From the NCBI GenBank assembly GCA_030062745.1, contig CP099843.1, positions 15,789,997-15,853,996 of the forward strand: a stretch of 64,000 nucleotides of DNA, given 5' to 3'. Source of the stretch: Capitulum mitella (lineage: Eukaryota > Arthropoda > Thecostraca > Pollicipedomorpha > Pollicipedidae). The notes below the pieces were generated by a model. The model was not told where the DNA came from, searched no databases, and worked only from the letters and a program-made list of their open reading frames with translations. Position numbers and translations under genes: made by a program. Shown in pieces: positions 46,424-56,939 of this stretch; within the stretch, counting starts at the first letter, position 1; each line of letters opens with the position of its first letter.

Positions 46424-46557
46424 AGGTGACTTACCGGCTGCGGACGGCTCGGCCGATGATCCGTCAGCTTCTCCTCCAGTATCTGCTACCCTGGCTGTTC
46501 AACATGGAACTTGTCGACCCGAACATCCAGCCAATGAGCCCGCTCGCCAAGCTTCAG
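46424..46557 (+). CDS. fry: Furry homologue, internal exon (b)
   Basis: This exon follows exon (a) after an intron of 17,072 bp. It starts with AG, completing the split Glu codon, and reads VTYRLRTARPMIRQLLLQYL, then LPWLFNMELVDPN and SPLAKLQ. Known Furry proteins have the same order here: SEV/SEI-x-R-F, then a hydrophobic TYLLPWLHN-ELVD block, so the assignment is strong. The donor is CAG|GTGAGT (intron from 46558) and the exon ends in phase 0. The acceptor GTGTTTCAG|AGGTGACTTAC is the last member of a long array of look-alike acceptors directly upstream (45985-46423). The coding frame stays open upstream past the acceptor to at least 46207, so acceptor slippage would not always cause a stop. 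Confidence 0.92.
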
Positions 46558-48076
46558 GTGAGTAGGTGCTGGCCAGGCCCCTCTCCGATTTTCCGCGCGT
46601 GCTGCGGCGCTTGGAAGGCGTGTGACGGAACCCCAGAGAAACATCTCTCAGCCAAAGTGTAGTGCTGGAAGCAATGTCTGTGGTGACCACCGAACAGCAT
46701 CTCGTGGGTGGCTGGTCCGATCGGATGGCTACATCCCTGTCGTCGTTATTATTTTTGTTTTCGCAGTAATCGTTGATTCGATGTCGCTGTTTTTGGCGAA
46801 TATTTTTGTAGACATTGCCGATAGTTGATGACACTTTTTTGTTCTTATTTAAGCTGTTTAGGAGTATACGTGAATATAAAGGTTCAAGCTTACAAGAGGC
46901 CGAAATGTTTCGACACGATTTGAGATGTCTTCGTCAGCGGGATCAGTCAAAACCTTATACTCACACGTACTCCGAAACTAATCATCACCTACTTCTGAGT
47001 AAAAAGGCCATTACGAACTAATTACGTTTTGCGTTGTGTTCGTTGTATCCGTTTTTCGCGTATTCACGGTTGGTCCAGTAAAGCGGCCTGCATCATTTCT
47101 CTCTAAATTTGGGAGCATCTAAAATATTGTTTGGCGCATTTATTTTTCGTTCATGCATTTTCAAACAAAAACGGATATCTGTCCGGATATTTGAGCATCT
47201 TAGCACTTGAGGAATTCCAGATTTTATTGGCACGTGTCCCATGAAACTGTTCGCTGTCATTCTTGAATATTTTAAAAACACCAAAGAAAATGAAATGCAG
47301 TGTAAGTAAAGCACTACTTTTGGACGAAGAGAAACGCTCAGAAGCGGAAACATTGCTCCCGGAATAGTTACGCGTAGTGAAATGTGTGCAAGGTAACGCT
47401 TTGCAGATGTAAATGCAGATCTTTGAAATAAGTGGGCTAATGTTTATTATTACTCATTACGTTTTCCCTCATTTATAGATAAAAATGTCTCTCATTACTC
47501 TTAAACTCATAACGTTTTCCGGTCAAAATGTAGTGAATAGGTGTCCAGCGGTTGTGAATTTATTAGCTTCCAGAAGACGTGACGACTTTGGGACGGGCGG
47601 CACGGTTTCATTTTGTTAGCAGTGTGAAGCAAAGCCTGGTACTCACCGCTTTCGTCCGTCGTGTTACGGCCATAATATGGGCGTCTGAAACGGGACGGTG
47701 AAAAGTTGAAAATATCCGCTACAGCCATCTCTGACGGGACGGTGTAAAGATTGCGTTCAAATTGTATATGGGACGATTTGTGATACCGAGGACTGGGAAT
47801 GCCCCGAGGGCGTCGCCGATTTCATGTCGTGTCCTTAAACCTCGCCAGTATTTGCTGTTTCGCCACCCTGGACAGTTGTTACGACCCCCTCCCCCGAGCC
47901 ATTTTCCAATCTGACGTGATAGAGCGATGAAACAAATACGAGCGTGTAGCTTGGCTCTTTAGCTACACGATACCCATTTTGATCTTGTTTGTTGAAACGG
48001 TGACCCTGCGGGCTGCCTCAGAGGAGGTGGATTCTGGTTTTCATTGGCCCCTATGAGAGGTAACAGATGAGCGCTT

Positions 48077-49475
48077 TTAACTCTATTCCCGGCAAGGGGG
48101 CTAAATCCTCCCCCCTTGGGTTATTTGCTTGCCAATTCCAGGGTTTTCGACGCAGCTTCACGAAACGTCGTGACTTTTCCTAGCTATTCTTTCTACGTAC
48201 TGTGACAAAATTTCGAAATTCCGTTTTGCTGAGGGGCGGAGCTAGGCAACGTTTTTGGGGGGCACTTCAGGCCGTGATTGGCTCTGTGAAGGGTAGAAGG
48301 AAAATGGCTGCCAAAAACGGCGGTTTTAAGATAGAACTTAAAACCTTATATGGATGTATAGCTCAATGACGTACAAACAGTTTTGTTTATCTGAGATCAC
48401 TACAAGGTCAGGTCAAGGTCAAAAGTCAAAATTTGGTTTTGTAGGAATAATTTCGGCACTATTTTCTTAAATGCCAAACCCGGAATGCATATGACGTAGA
48501 AGGGTGCCCTCTACTTGTGTATCAAGTTTCAGCTTGATATCTGGTCGGGTCACGGGGCTATGACCTAAAATGTCAGTCCGCAACATAGCCGTAAAATGTT
48601 TTTTTTTTGTAGTGATGGTAGTGAGTTTTTTGGTAGTGATGTTTGGCAGATGACGGATGGCAGATGATGTCTGGCAGGTGATGTTTGGCGAATGTTTGGT
48701 GTGGCAGATTTGGTAGCGTTTAGCTCATACTTCGGTGTTCGGATGCCGACAGCAGCTTAGTCCTTCAGTGGGAACAACCGAAAAAAGTAAAATGGAATCT
48801 CCGAAATAGAGTGAATTCAAAAGATTGAAAACGTTTTCAGGTCATCTTAAATGCATACGAAATTATTCCAAGTGACTCCAAGGTCACTGGAGGTCATTTA
48901 AGGTCAGAGATCACAAGTTGACCTGAAGAACATGTGACCATGACAGTTCCCTCTTTTTCATGTCCCTGGCACCACCTGTGCTAACATTATACAAACATTG
49001 TAATGCGATTTGTACTTCTTTAGTATAACATGACTAGCAGAAGCCAAAAAAGGGTGTCTGCCTCTTATGTTCATTCAGTTGTTAGAAAACCAATCCTCCT
49101 ATTTTTGAAACCCTGTGGATGCGTATGAATTTTCACGAAATTTCAAATGTGTGTACCAATGGTAAAAGTCCTATTCATAATCTCTCCATTCATGCTAATT
49201 TCGTCGAGATCGGTGTATAAACAACGGAATTATAAGAAGCCTAAAAATGGCCCCATTTTGGCATTTCCTGTCCCGCTGTTGCACCCTTTTCAAAGTTTTG
49301 AAACCTTCTTTTTTTAAAGTGAAGTTTACGTCATAGCAAATCGATTGCCGTTCGTTGCGACGAAATCGGAGGTGTAGTTCTCGAGATCTCAGGGGGGGGG
49401 GGGCTGAATCCGCCCCACCCCCCGCCCCCTGCCGAGAATGGGCCATACCGTCTAGCCCTTCGGAAAAAGGGTTAA
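48077..49475 (+). mobile_element. Family A element, copy A3, with a 180-bp insertion
   Basis: A3 runs 48081-49471 (1,391 bp) with TTAA at 48077-48080 and 49472-49475. The termini are CTCTATTCCCGGCAAGGGGG and CCCTTCGGAAAAAGGG. It is longer than other copies because about 180 bp at 48600-48780 interrupt the body; that stretch contains degenerate repeats of GGCAGATGATGTTT-like units. Confidence 0.85.
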
Positions 49476-50335
49476 GGGATCAAAACCGACGTCGGACGAT
49501 AGGCGACTCGAATTACCTTTGGTTTGCAAATCCGAAGTCTGTATGCGTTTCTGATCGCATCTCGACCCTTTTAATGTCGTTTAAAAATCAAAAATGGGCG
49601 CTTCCGGTGTTTTCGGTTCAGGACGACAGTCGGCCATCGGACGACTTAAGTTGCGAATTGAATTTGGTCTGTCTATTTCTTACTTATTTTCAATGCGTTC
49701 TTTTTTTGTCTGTTGCGGTTTAGCGGTGTTTTATTTTTTTTGTATGTATGGTGCGTTGTCTTTTGTATGGCGTTGCCTTCTTTTGCATGGCGCGATGTGC
49801 TGAAAGTACTGCGATGGCACGGATGGACACCAAAATAAACAAAACGAAAGGAAAAATGGTTAGTGCCCTTCATTCATGATTTCGACTTAAGATGACTTTA
49901 CCCAATTAAGGACCACAGGTTAAAGGTCATTGACACTGCGGATGGATGACACCACGGATGGCACCAGTGTTGCAGACTGAGAGACTTAGCACTGTAAAAT
50001 GTGTAGAACGTTTATTATCCGTTGAGCATCGTCTCCGTACCGTTAAGTCTCCATGTCATGCCCTCGAGAAAGGTCACAGACCATTGAACTCGTAATGTAT
50101 GAATGTGCTGTTCAGAGTTGTCCAGATGTTCATAAATGTTAAAAAGATGCAGACTGAGCTATACAGACTACGTATTTCAGAGCGATCGTACCTGTCGTTC
50201 TAACGCAACTTGCGAAAATCTTCAAGGGGCTTGCACCCCCGCCCGTACTGGCAAGGGAGTCAGTCAGGTTTCGCCATGCTGGGCGCGCCATGACCTGAAC
50301 CGGCGCGTGTGGTGACCTCGATTGGAGCGGCTCGT

Positions 50336-50545
50336 CAAAGGATGGTGCTGTCCGAAGGACCTGGGAAAGGATGGTGGTGCTGTTCTGGGGACGATGGAGG
50401 GGTGGTGTTGCTGTCCCGGGAGACAGGTGGAGGGGTGATGGTGTTGTGCTCGGGCCGGTGGACGGGTGGTGTTACTGCCCTGAGGAGGGGTGGTGGTGTT
50501 GTGCCGGGGCCGGTGGATGGGTGGTGGTGCTGTCCTGGGGAGGTA
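50336..50545 (+). repeat. About 30-bp minisatellite, roughly seven units
   Basis: GGTGCTG or GGTGTTG anchors occur near 50344, 50375, 50404, 50440, 50468, 50495 and 50525, each followed by a pyrimidine-containing spacer such as TCCTGGGGA and GGTGGAGGG. It is intronic in Furry. A 165-codon frame through it is a product of the repeat. Confidence 0.8.
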
Positions 50546-51499
50546 ACCGCTCAGTATGATGTGATTTCCGCCGTGAAGAAAAAGGTAGTGCTTTGGGGAA
50601 TTGGCGCAATCACAAAACATTGTCTGTTGATGCTACCCAGTCATGCTAAAAGTACGTTTGATGTGCAGATTGCTGGGCTATGTTACGCATATGCCGGTGG
50701 CCTCATATTCTCACCGCGGAATGGTGTTCGGCCGGGGTGGCATGAGGGTGTTCTGACAGGATTAGTCTGCTGTGGTGTCCGTCTCGCGGTCCCGTTTAAA
50801 GTTTAAAAGTGCGGTGATTACGAGCCAGCTGCTGTGAACACAAGCACCTGGCATCCAATAGATTTGTCGCGCTGGCCGAGAGCAGACATTGCGTCGGCAT
50901 TGGGTCCCATTGCAAAGATGCCTTCCGAGCAGAAAGTTGCCGGGCAAGTCAGACGAGTGGCGTCAAAGATCCGACTCGACCAAGGTCGTTTTGAAGTGAT
51001 TTGTCTGGTTCGAGTCGTGTTTGTCTTCTTTTCGTAAGGCAATTTGGACCATCAGCCCCGGCGCGTTATTCGGTTCAGAGAGACCGTGGAGGCGTGCTCG
51101 CTGGTACGGCCGCCGTGCTGTGGCGCTGTTCTGGCCAGCAGTTGCGCTCGGCGGCTGGCCGATATTGCTGCCGCTGGCGAGGCTGGCTGTTGCCGTGTCT
51201 CTTGGCCTTCAGCACAACGTGAGATTGGGTTTCCACCGTCATTGTGAGGACTGAAACCAGTCTGCCGGCGGACAACACCCTTGGCTCGCCAAAAGGGCCA
51301 CTTAAGAACAGAACTGTCAGCATCAGTTCACCAAAACCAGTCTGTTGGAAGCTGTGTGCGTTTCGCTGTGCTACGACTACGCAGGAACCTGGCTGGGTCG
51401 CCGGGAGCCGGGAGCCGGAGCCGACGAGCTGGGAGCCATGACTGGCGCTGGAGCGTATGCGGTCTGTGACCACCATTGCCGTTGTGCCGTCTGTTGCAG

Positions 51500-51610
51500 T
51501 ATTTCTCCCAGAACGGGAAGGCCGTCTCAGGACAACAGCGGCGCGAGGGCTGGGGCTCCGCGGAGGCCACGGAGATGGTACTCAATAACCTACTCTACAT
51601 CACGGCGAAG
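51500..51610 (+). CDS. fry: Furry homologue, internal exon (c)
   Basis: The exon is 37 codons, phase 0 at both ends, with acceptor CTGTTGCAG and donor AAG|GTGAGA (intron from 51611). It encodes YFSQNGKAVSGQQRREG followed by GWGSAEATEMVLNNL and LYITAK. The GWGS-EAT-LVLNNL-Y-TAK block is one of the best conserved signatures of Furry in animals and lies shortly after the ELVD block of exon (b), as expected. The intron between (b) and (c) is 4,942 bp. In known Furry proteins the sequence continues with a YGDE/FGDE-type stretch; no exon encoding that was found between 51611 and 64000, so the next intron may exceed 12 kb or the exon was missed. Confidence 0.93.
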
Positions 51611-52189
51611 GTGAGAGACCGACAATCTGCTTTATACGACGATCCACAGTCTGTCGGCCAGTGTGAGCTACCAGCAGTCTACTGAGCCACGTGTCGACTC
51701 AGCAGCCGTTGGTGGCTTTCAGCAGTCTGATTCACCTGGCAGACGGGATTATTGGAACATGGTTTATGCGACGCAGGATGAGCTTTCAGAATTGCCGCTC
51801 TATGGAGTATGTTATTGGAGGTGCTGACGATAAGCCTTTATTTTTCGACAGCCAGTCGTGCTGCAACTTCAGCTTTGATGTAGAAGGTAATAACCCCCTT
51901 GTGGTGCGCCAGATGCTGTTGAAATGAAGCAGCACACCTGAAGCAGCCAAATGGAAGTTCATAGGGACTGCTCTGACGTTGCTCGCTGGATGGATGTTTT
52001 GCGCAAGTGCATTGTCAGATGTGTATGCTTTAGCGAGCTATTTTGTAACGTTCAAGTCCTAGCGTTGTTTTTAATGTTCATTATGCCTCAAAAGAAAAGC
52101 ATCATGTTATCCTTGATGTGTTTTACTATTTTGCAAGCCGTGAAGACAATAATGGGCGATTTTTCCGTAACTCGAAATCTCTGAAATGT

Positions 52190-54075
52190 GGCGGAATGTT
52201 GACAGTTTTTATTCCATGTCAAATCGCACGACAGTTGACTCGACCCCGTTCGATCTTGACGGAATTTGGTACGCTCACAGTGTCTGCCAAAAAATGGCGA
52301 GCCAGAAAGTTTTAGTCGTTGGTGACCTCGAGGTTAAAGTTGCAGGTCATAAAACGTCAACGACTTTTGCAGGCGTGGCGTGATTCATATGCCTATAACT
52401 CGGTGACAGATTGCCACGGAAAAGTGCGGTTAGCGCCACTCCCATCGTTCATGAAAAGGCCCATTTTTTCCGGTGACCGAGATGGCCTTTGACCTGACTA
52501 TGCGACATGGAGCATTTTCGTTCCTTTATCATGTTTGCCCACTAGGATATTCGCAAAGATGTATCTCGGTATTTCCCCAAATATCTACAATAAGGGTGGC
52601 AAAAAGACATTTTTGGGCAGATACAACTTTTTTCAGATACTTTGAATTAACTTTGGCCAAGTGGCGCGTGAGAAATATGCCTTGAGGTTATTTTACGAAT
52701 ATTGTTTGATTCCAAGCCTTTGTCCGATTTTTCTACAATTTGGTGTGCACAGTGTCTTGCGTATCTGCTACATATTATTTTAGTTTTAAATTGCTTGACC
52801 AGGAATGTCAAAGGTCATGACACCCCGCCACCAGTCGACCCCTGCGATCCAGATCTGACGTACCCGTTCTTCACATTTGAACGAAAATGAGTCCATCGGG
52901 TGTTCTTAGGCCCTAACGCCAACTGAGATAATCCTAGTCGTGCATCGGGGCCTTTGGAAGGGCAACCGAGATCATTGACGTCGGTGTATCCTGGATTGCC
53001 TGTGTTGATCTCGGATCGTGTCTAGATTTTTGGGGCGCTGATTTCGAATTTCACATCCATTTTGAACTCATCGAGTCATGTCAATTCCATGCCCTGGATA
53101 AATGTCATTTCTGACTTTTTTTGGGCACGCGTCTCAGTCATCAGTTCTGTCTTCCTCTACACGAAGTTGTCATTCCGTTTGTAAGTACTCCAACATTCAG
53201 GAGACGTCGTCGTGATAAAAGAAAATCAACGCCCTCTGGCTGACATAGAATCTTCGGTCCACGAAAACTCCGATACTTGAACAGTATATGTAAAATTCGG
53301 AATCACTGCCCTAAAAAGCTGTGAATGGTTCAAGTATAACAAGTTATTTACGGTCATTCGAGTTCACTGTCCTCGGTTGACCTTCAGAAGGCTCCGATTT
53401 TCGACTTAAATTCTGTCGGTTGGCTTAAAAGACTGAGAATACCCGACAGACTCACTTCCTTGGCAATGTGAAGAACGGGTATGTCAGATCTGGATGGCAC
53501 GGGTCGATTGGTGGTGAGGTGTCATGGCCTTTGACCTTTCGTGTCAAGCCTTAAAACTAAACCGACGCACGGCAGTCACGCAGGACGTTGTGCACACCAA
53601 AGTGTAGAAGAATCCGACGTCACTCTTTCGACATTAGATTCTTCTACAACGAAAGTCTTTGTTCCTCAAATATCCTCAGGGCATATTTGTCAAGTGCGGC
53701 TTCGCAACACTAAATTTAAGATAACCAGAGAACTTGCAGTTTGCCCAAAATGTGTTTGCCGGGCTTATTGAAGATATTTGGCGACATAATGTGCTACATT
53801 TGGGCGAAGATCACAATGGGCAAACATGGTTAAAAGCGTTAAAAGCGAAAATGTTCCATGCGACCGAGTCAGGTCGAAGGTCATCCCAAGGTCCCCGAAA
53901 AATGGGCCTCTTTGCTAATTGCACATTTCTTTGACCATGACCGAATTATGGGCATTTGAATCATGCAGTGTCTGTAAAAATGGGTGACCTTATGTGCGTA
54001 CTAAATTTGGTCAAAGTCGAAAGAGGTCGGGTCGGTTCTTGTGCGGTTTGACATAGAATGATCCTTATGTCACTG
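52190..54075. repeat. Large inverted repeat (family C), two arms around a 0.5-kb centre
   Basis: The left arm (about 52190-52908) and the right arm (about 53434-54075) are reverse complements over most of their length. Examples: CCAGATCTGACGTACCCGTT (52850) against AACGGGTATGTCAGATCTGG (53475); TCAAAGGTCATGACACC (52808) against GGTGTCATGGCCTTTGA (53519); CATGTTTGCCCA (52531) against TGGGCAAACATG (53817). The arms contain several TGACCT/AGGTCA words. The element has no coding capacity and I cannot place its termini, so it is either a foldback element or two head-to-head copies of one repeat. Confidence 0.75.
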
Positions 54076-54456
54076 GAACGACTAAGCTGCACGGACAGCG
54101 CGTGCTTTACGGTACTGCGTTGGCAGGGCAAGATGTCACACGCTGGCACTCATCATCGTGAGCACCCATTTCTGGCCTTGGCAATACCTATCGGGGTGCC
54201 GATCTCCTGAGCAGCTGTCGTCAGACGCTTGGCCGCGGAGCACGGTCGTTACTTATGCGAGCGTCTCAGCAGGCCCCACCTGAGCTTGGTAGATATGGGC
54301 TGCCGCGTCTGCACCGCTGCCGTAACTAGTGCAGCCGACCGAGTGGTCTCGAGACCATTAGCCCTCCCATTCAGCTATTGCCAGCGGCGTTTTGGTCGGC
54401 GCGGGGTGATGGCTGGTTAAAAAATCGAGTACTGATGTCGTTTAGCGCTTAAAGCG

Positions 54457-54987
54457 TCATTTGAAAGGTATTCGCCATCGCGGACCAACGATGTAGCTGT
54501 GGCACTGAAACCTCCAGAAGCTTGTGGCTGTACCAGAGTGGCGTTGCCGGTTGACCTTTCCGTCGGCCTGTGGCTGTGTGCCGGTGACGCTCCGCTCCGT
54601 CCTGCAGCTGTTTACGATCTGCGCCCACCGAGCTAGACGATGATCACCTAGTGCGGGTTCAGTGACGTTTAGCGACTGAACGATACCGTTTCGATAACAG
54701 AAACGCGACCAAAGAGCATGTTGAGAGATCCGTACCACCTCCCGCATTTCGCTCAGTCGCGCTGTATTCTGAGGTGTGCTTGTAAAAAGTCTATAAATAA
54801 GCCATAGAAAAATCACTGGAGCGCAGAAAAATGCCATCTCTGTGAACCACATGTGAAGAATACCTTCAAAGACTTGTGCGTGAGTGTGCATGGGCATAGC
54901 CCCGTCTCTCTGCAATTCCCAGGCGAGCATGCGTAAAGGAACGGAGGCGGAAATGATGCAGAACAGAGACGGACATAGGATTAGCAT
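54457..54987 (-). CDS. Unrecognised 176-codon open frame (doubtful)
   Basis: This is the longest open frame in the window that lies outside recognised genes, elements and minisatellites apart from one in the family E region. It has two hydrophobic stretches, near residues 1-18 and 50-68 (FFCAPVIFLWLIYRLF), and an Arg/Ser-rich remainder. I recognise no family. It lies antisense in what is probably the next Furry intron. Chance is quite possible; no splice or promoter evidence was seen. Confidence 0.2.
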   Translation of the reverse strand: MLILCPSLFCIISASVPLRMLAWELQRDGAMPMHTHAQVFEGILHMWFTEMAFFCAPVIFLWLIYRLFTSTPQNTARLSEMREVVRISQHALWSRFCYRNGIVQSLNVTEPALGDHRLARWAQIVNSCRTERSVTGTQPQADGKVNRQRHSGTATSFWRFQCHSYIVGPRWRIPFK

Positions 54988-55049
54988 TAAGATCTGGGGT
55001 CATGCACTGGGCTTCACGAACTTCTGGGCTTGGTGTTCCGGTCAAGACA

Positions 55050-55150
55050 CTTAAGGCCAGTTTACACTGGCGTTTTTGACACGTCGACGCGCGTCGCCCG
55101 GCGTCGCCCGGCGTCAGGCCGACGTTTGGCCGACGTTCGCCGGCGTTTGG
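55050..55150 (+). repeat. GC-rich repeat-like segment beginning TTAAGGCCAGTTTACACTGG
   Basis: GCCAGTTTACACTGGC folds on itself, followed by CGTCGCCCGGCGTCGCCCGG and GGCCGACGTTTGGCCGACGT repeats. It looks like one end of a dispersed element. The other end was not found. Confidence 0.4.
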
Positions 55151-55721
55151 CCGATTCTGCTGATGTCATACTTTTGCGATGACGTCACTCTCCAGCCAAT
55201 CAGCGTGGCGATTGCCGCTTCGGCTGTTCGCAGTTTTGGGGGACGACGAGGGTGAGTTGTTTACATTTTGATCATGCATGTTCATATGCAAGTTTAGTTA
55301 TGTAAATGTCTTGTATTGCCAACACAACCATATCTGAAATGTCCCGTCAGTCTTAGTAGTTATGCTGACATATTTTCTGTTGAAAATATGAGAGTTTTGG
55401 AAGGTTGGTGCGGTTGATCGAAATGGGCTGGCTGATGGATAACCGCGTCAGAATCTTCCATGCGTTGTTTTCAGAATTTTAATGTTGGGGGTTTGAAGTT
55501 GACTGGAAATAATTTTCTAAAATCCTTCACACATTTGCATTCAGTGGTGCTGATGGATACCTGAATAGGTAGGACGTGCGGTGATTTTAGCATATGCACA
55601 GTATTAATGGACTTCTGACGCGAAAATGAAGTGTGCTTTAAAATAACCATACTAGCGGTTTTGGGGAGCTGATTTTGAAATCTGCCATTGATTGTTTTTT
55701 TTTTCATTCGGGCTCTGCTGC

Positions 55722-56939
55722 TTAACCCTATTCCCGGCAGGGGAGGCGGAATCCGTCCCCCTCGGGTTTTTTGCTTGCCAATTCCAGGCTTTTTAACGCA
55801 GCTTTACGAAACTTGGTGACCTTTCCTAGCTATTCTTTCTACGTGCTGTGACAAAATTTCACAATTTTATTTTGCTCAGGGGCGGAGCCAGGCAACGTTT
55901 TTGGGAGGCACCTCATGTCATTTTTGGCCATGTTGAGGGTAAAAGGAAAATGTCTGCCAAAAACAGAGTTTTAAAGCTAGAACTTAAAACTTTGCATAGA
56001 TGTATAGCTTAATAGTTGGGCAATGTGCCGATATAATTTTGTTCATCTGAGGTCATTTTACAAGGTCAGGTCAAGGCCAAAAGTCAAAATTTTTTTTTTT
56101 CGCAATAATTTCGGTGCCGTTTTTTTAAATGCCAAACCCGGAACATATATGACGTAAAAGGGTGCCTTCTACTTGTGTACCAAGTTTCAGCTTGATATCA
56201 GGTCGGGTCACGGAGCTATGACCTAAAATGTCAGTGCGCGTACCCTATATCGCAATAGCCAAAAAATGAAATTTTTGAAATAGATTGAATTCAAATGATT
56301 GAAAACGTTTACAGATAATATTAAATGCACACGAGATCATTCCAAGTGACCCCAAGGTCACTGGAGGTCATTTAAGGTCAAAGGTCACAAGTTGATCTGA
56401 AGAACGTGTGACCATGACAGTTCCCCCTTTTTCAATCCCTGGCACCGCCTATGCTAACATTATACAAACATTGTAATGCGATTTGTACTTCTTTAGTATA
56501 ACATGACTATCAGAAGCCAAAAAAGGGCGTTTGCCTCTTTTGTTCATTCAGTTGTTAGAAAACTAATCCTCCTATTTTTGAAACCCTGTGAACGCCCATG
56601 AATTTTCTCAAAATTTCAGATTTGCGGACCCATGGTAAAAGCCCTATTCATATTTTATCGATTCATGTCAGTTTCATCGAAATCGGTCCATAAACAACGG
56701 AGTTATAAGAAGTCCAAAAGTACCCCCCATTTTGACATTTCCCCCCCCCCCCTGTATCCACAAATTTCAAAATTTTGAAAATTTCTTTTTATAAAAGTGT
56801 AGTTCACGTCACGGCAAATCGATTGCCGTTTGTTGCGATGAAATCGGACAAGTAGTTCTCGAGATCTCGGGGGGGGGCGAATCCGCCCCCCCCTGCCGGG
56901 AATCGGCCATACCGTCTAGCCCTCCGGGAATAGGGTTAA
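55722..56939 (+). mobile_element. Family A element, copy A1 (reference copy)
   Basis: A1 is intact, 55726-56935 (1,210 bp), with TTAA on both sides (55722-55725 and 56936-56939). The left terminus is CCCTATTCCCGGCAGGGG. The right terminus read inward is CCCTATTCCCGGAGGG, then a second ATTCCCGGCAGGGG 28 bp further in. G-run/C-run palindromes lie just inside both ends. It contains a perfect DR1 at 56375-56387 and about nine AGGTCA/TGACCT half-sites. It encodes no protein. Confidence 0.88.

Larger units (their letters stand above)
46558..51499 (+). other. fry: Furry intron between exons (b) and (c)
   Basis: This is a phase-0 intron with GTGAGT...GTTGCAG boundaries. It contains a TTTCGA-to-CTTCGTCAG relic near 46900, family A copy A3 (48077-49475) and a roughly 30-bp minisatellite (50336-50545). 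No coding sequence was recognised inside it. Confidence 0.8.

Noticed and set aside
50309..50806. A 165-codon Gly/Val/Trp-rich plus-strand frame.
   Set aside because: Most of it is the 30-bp GGTGGTG minisatellite, and no family is recognisable in the remainder.
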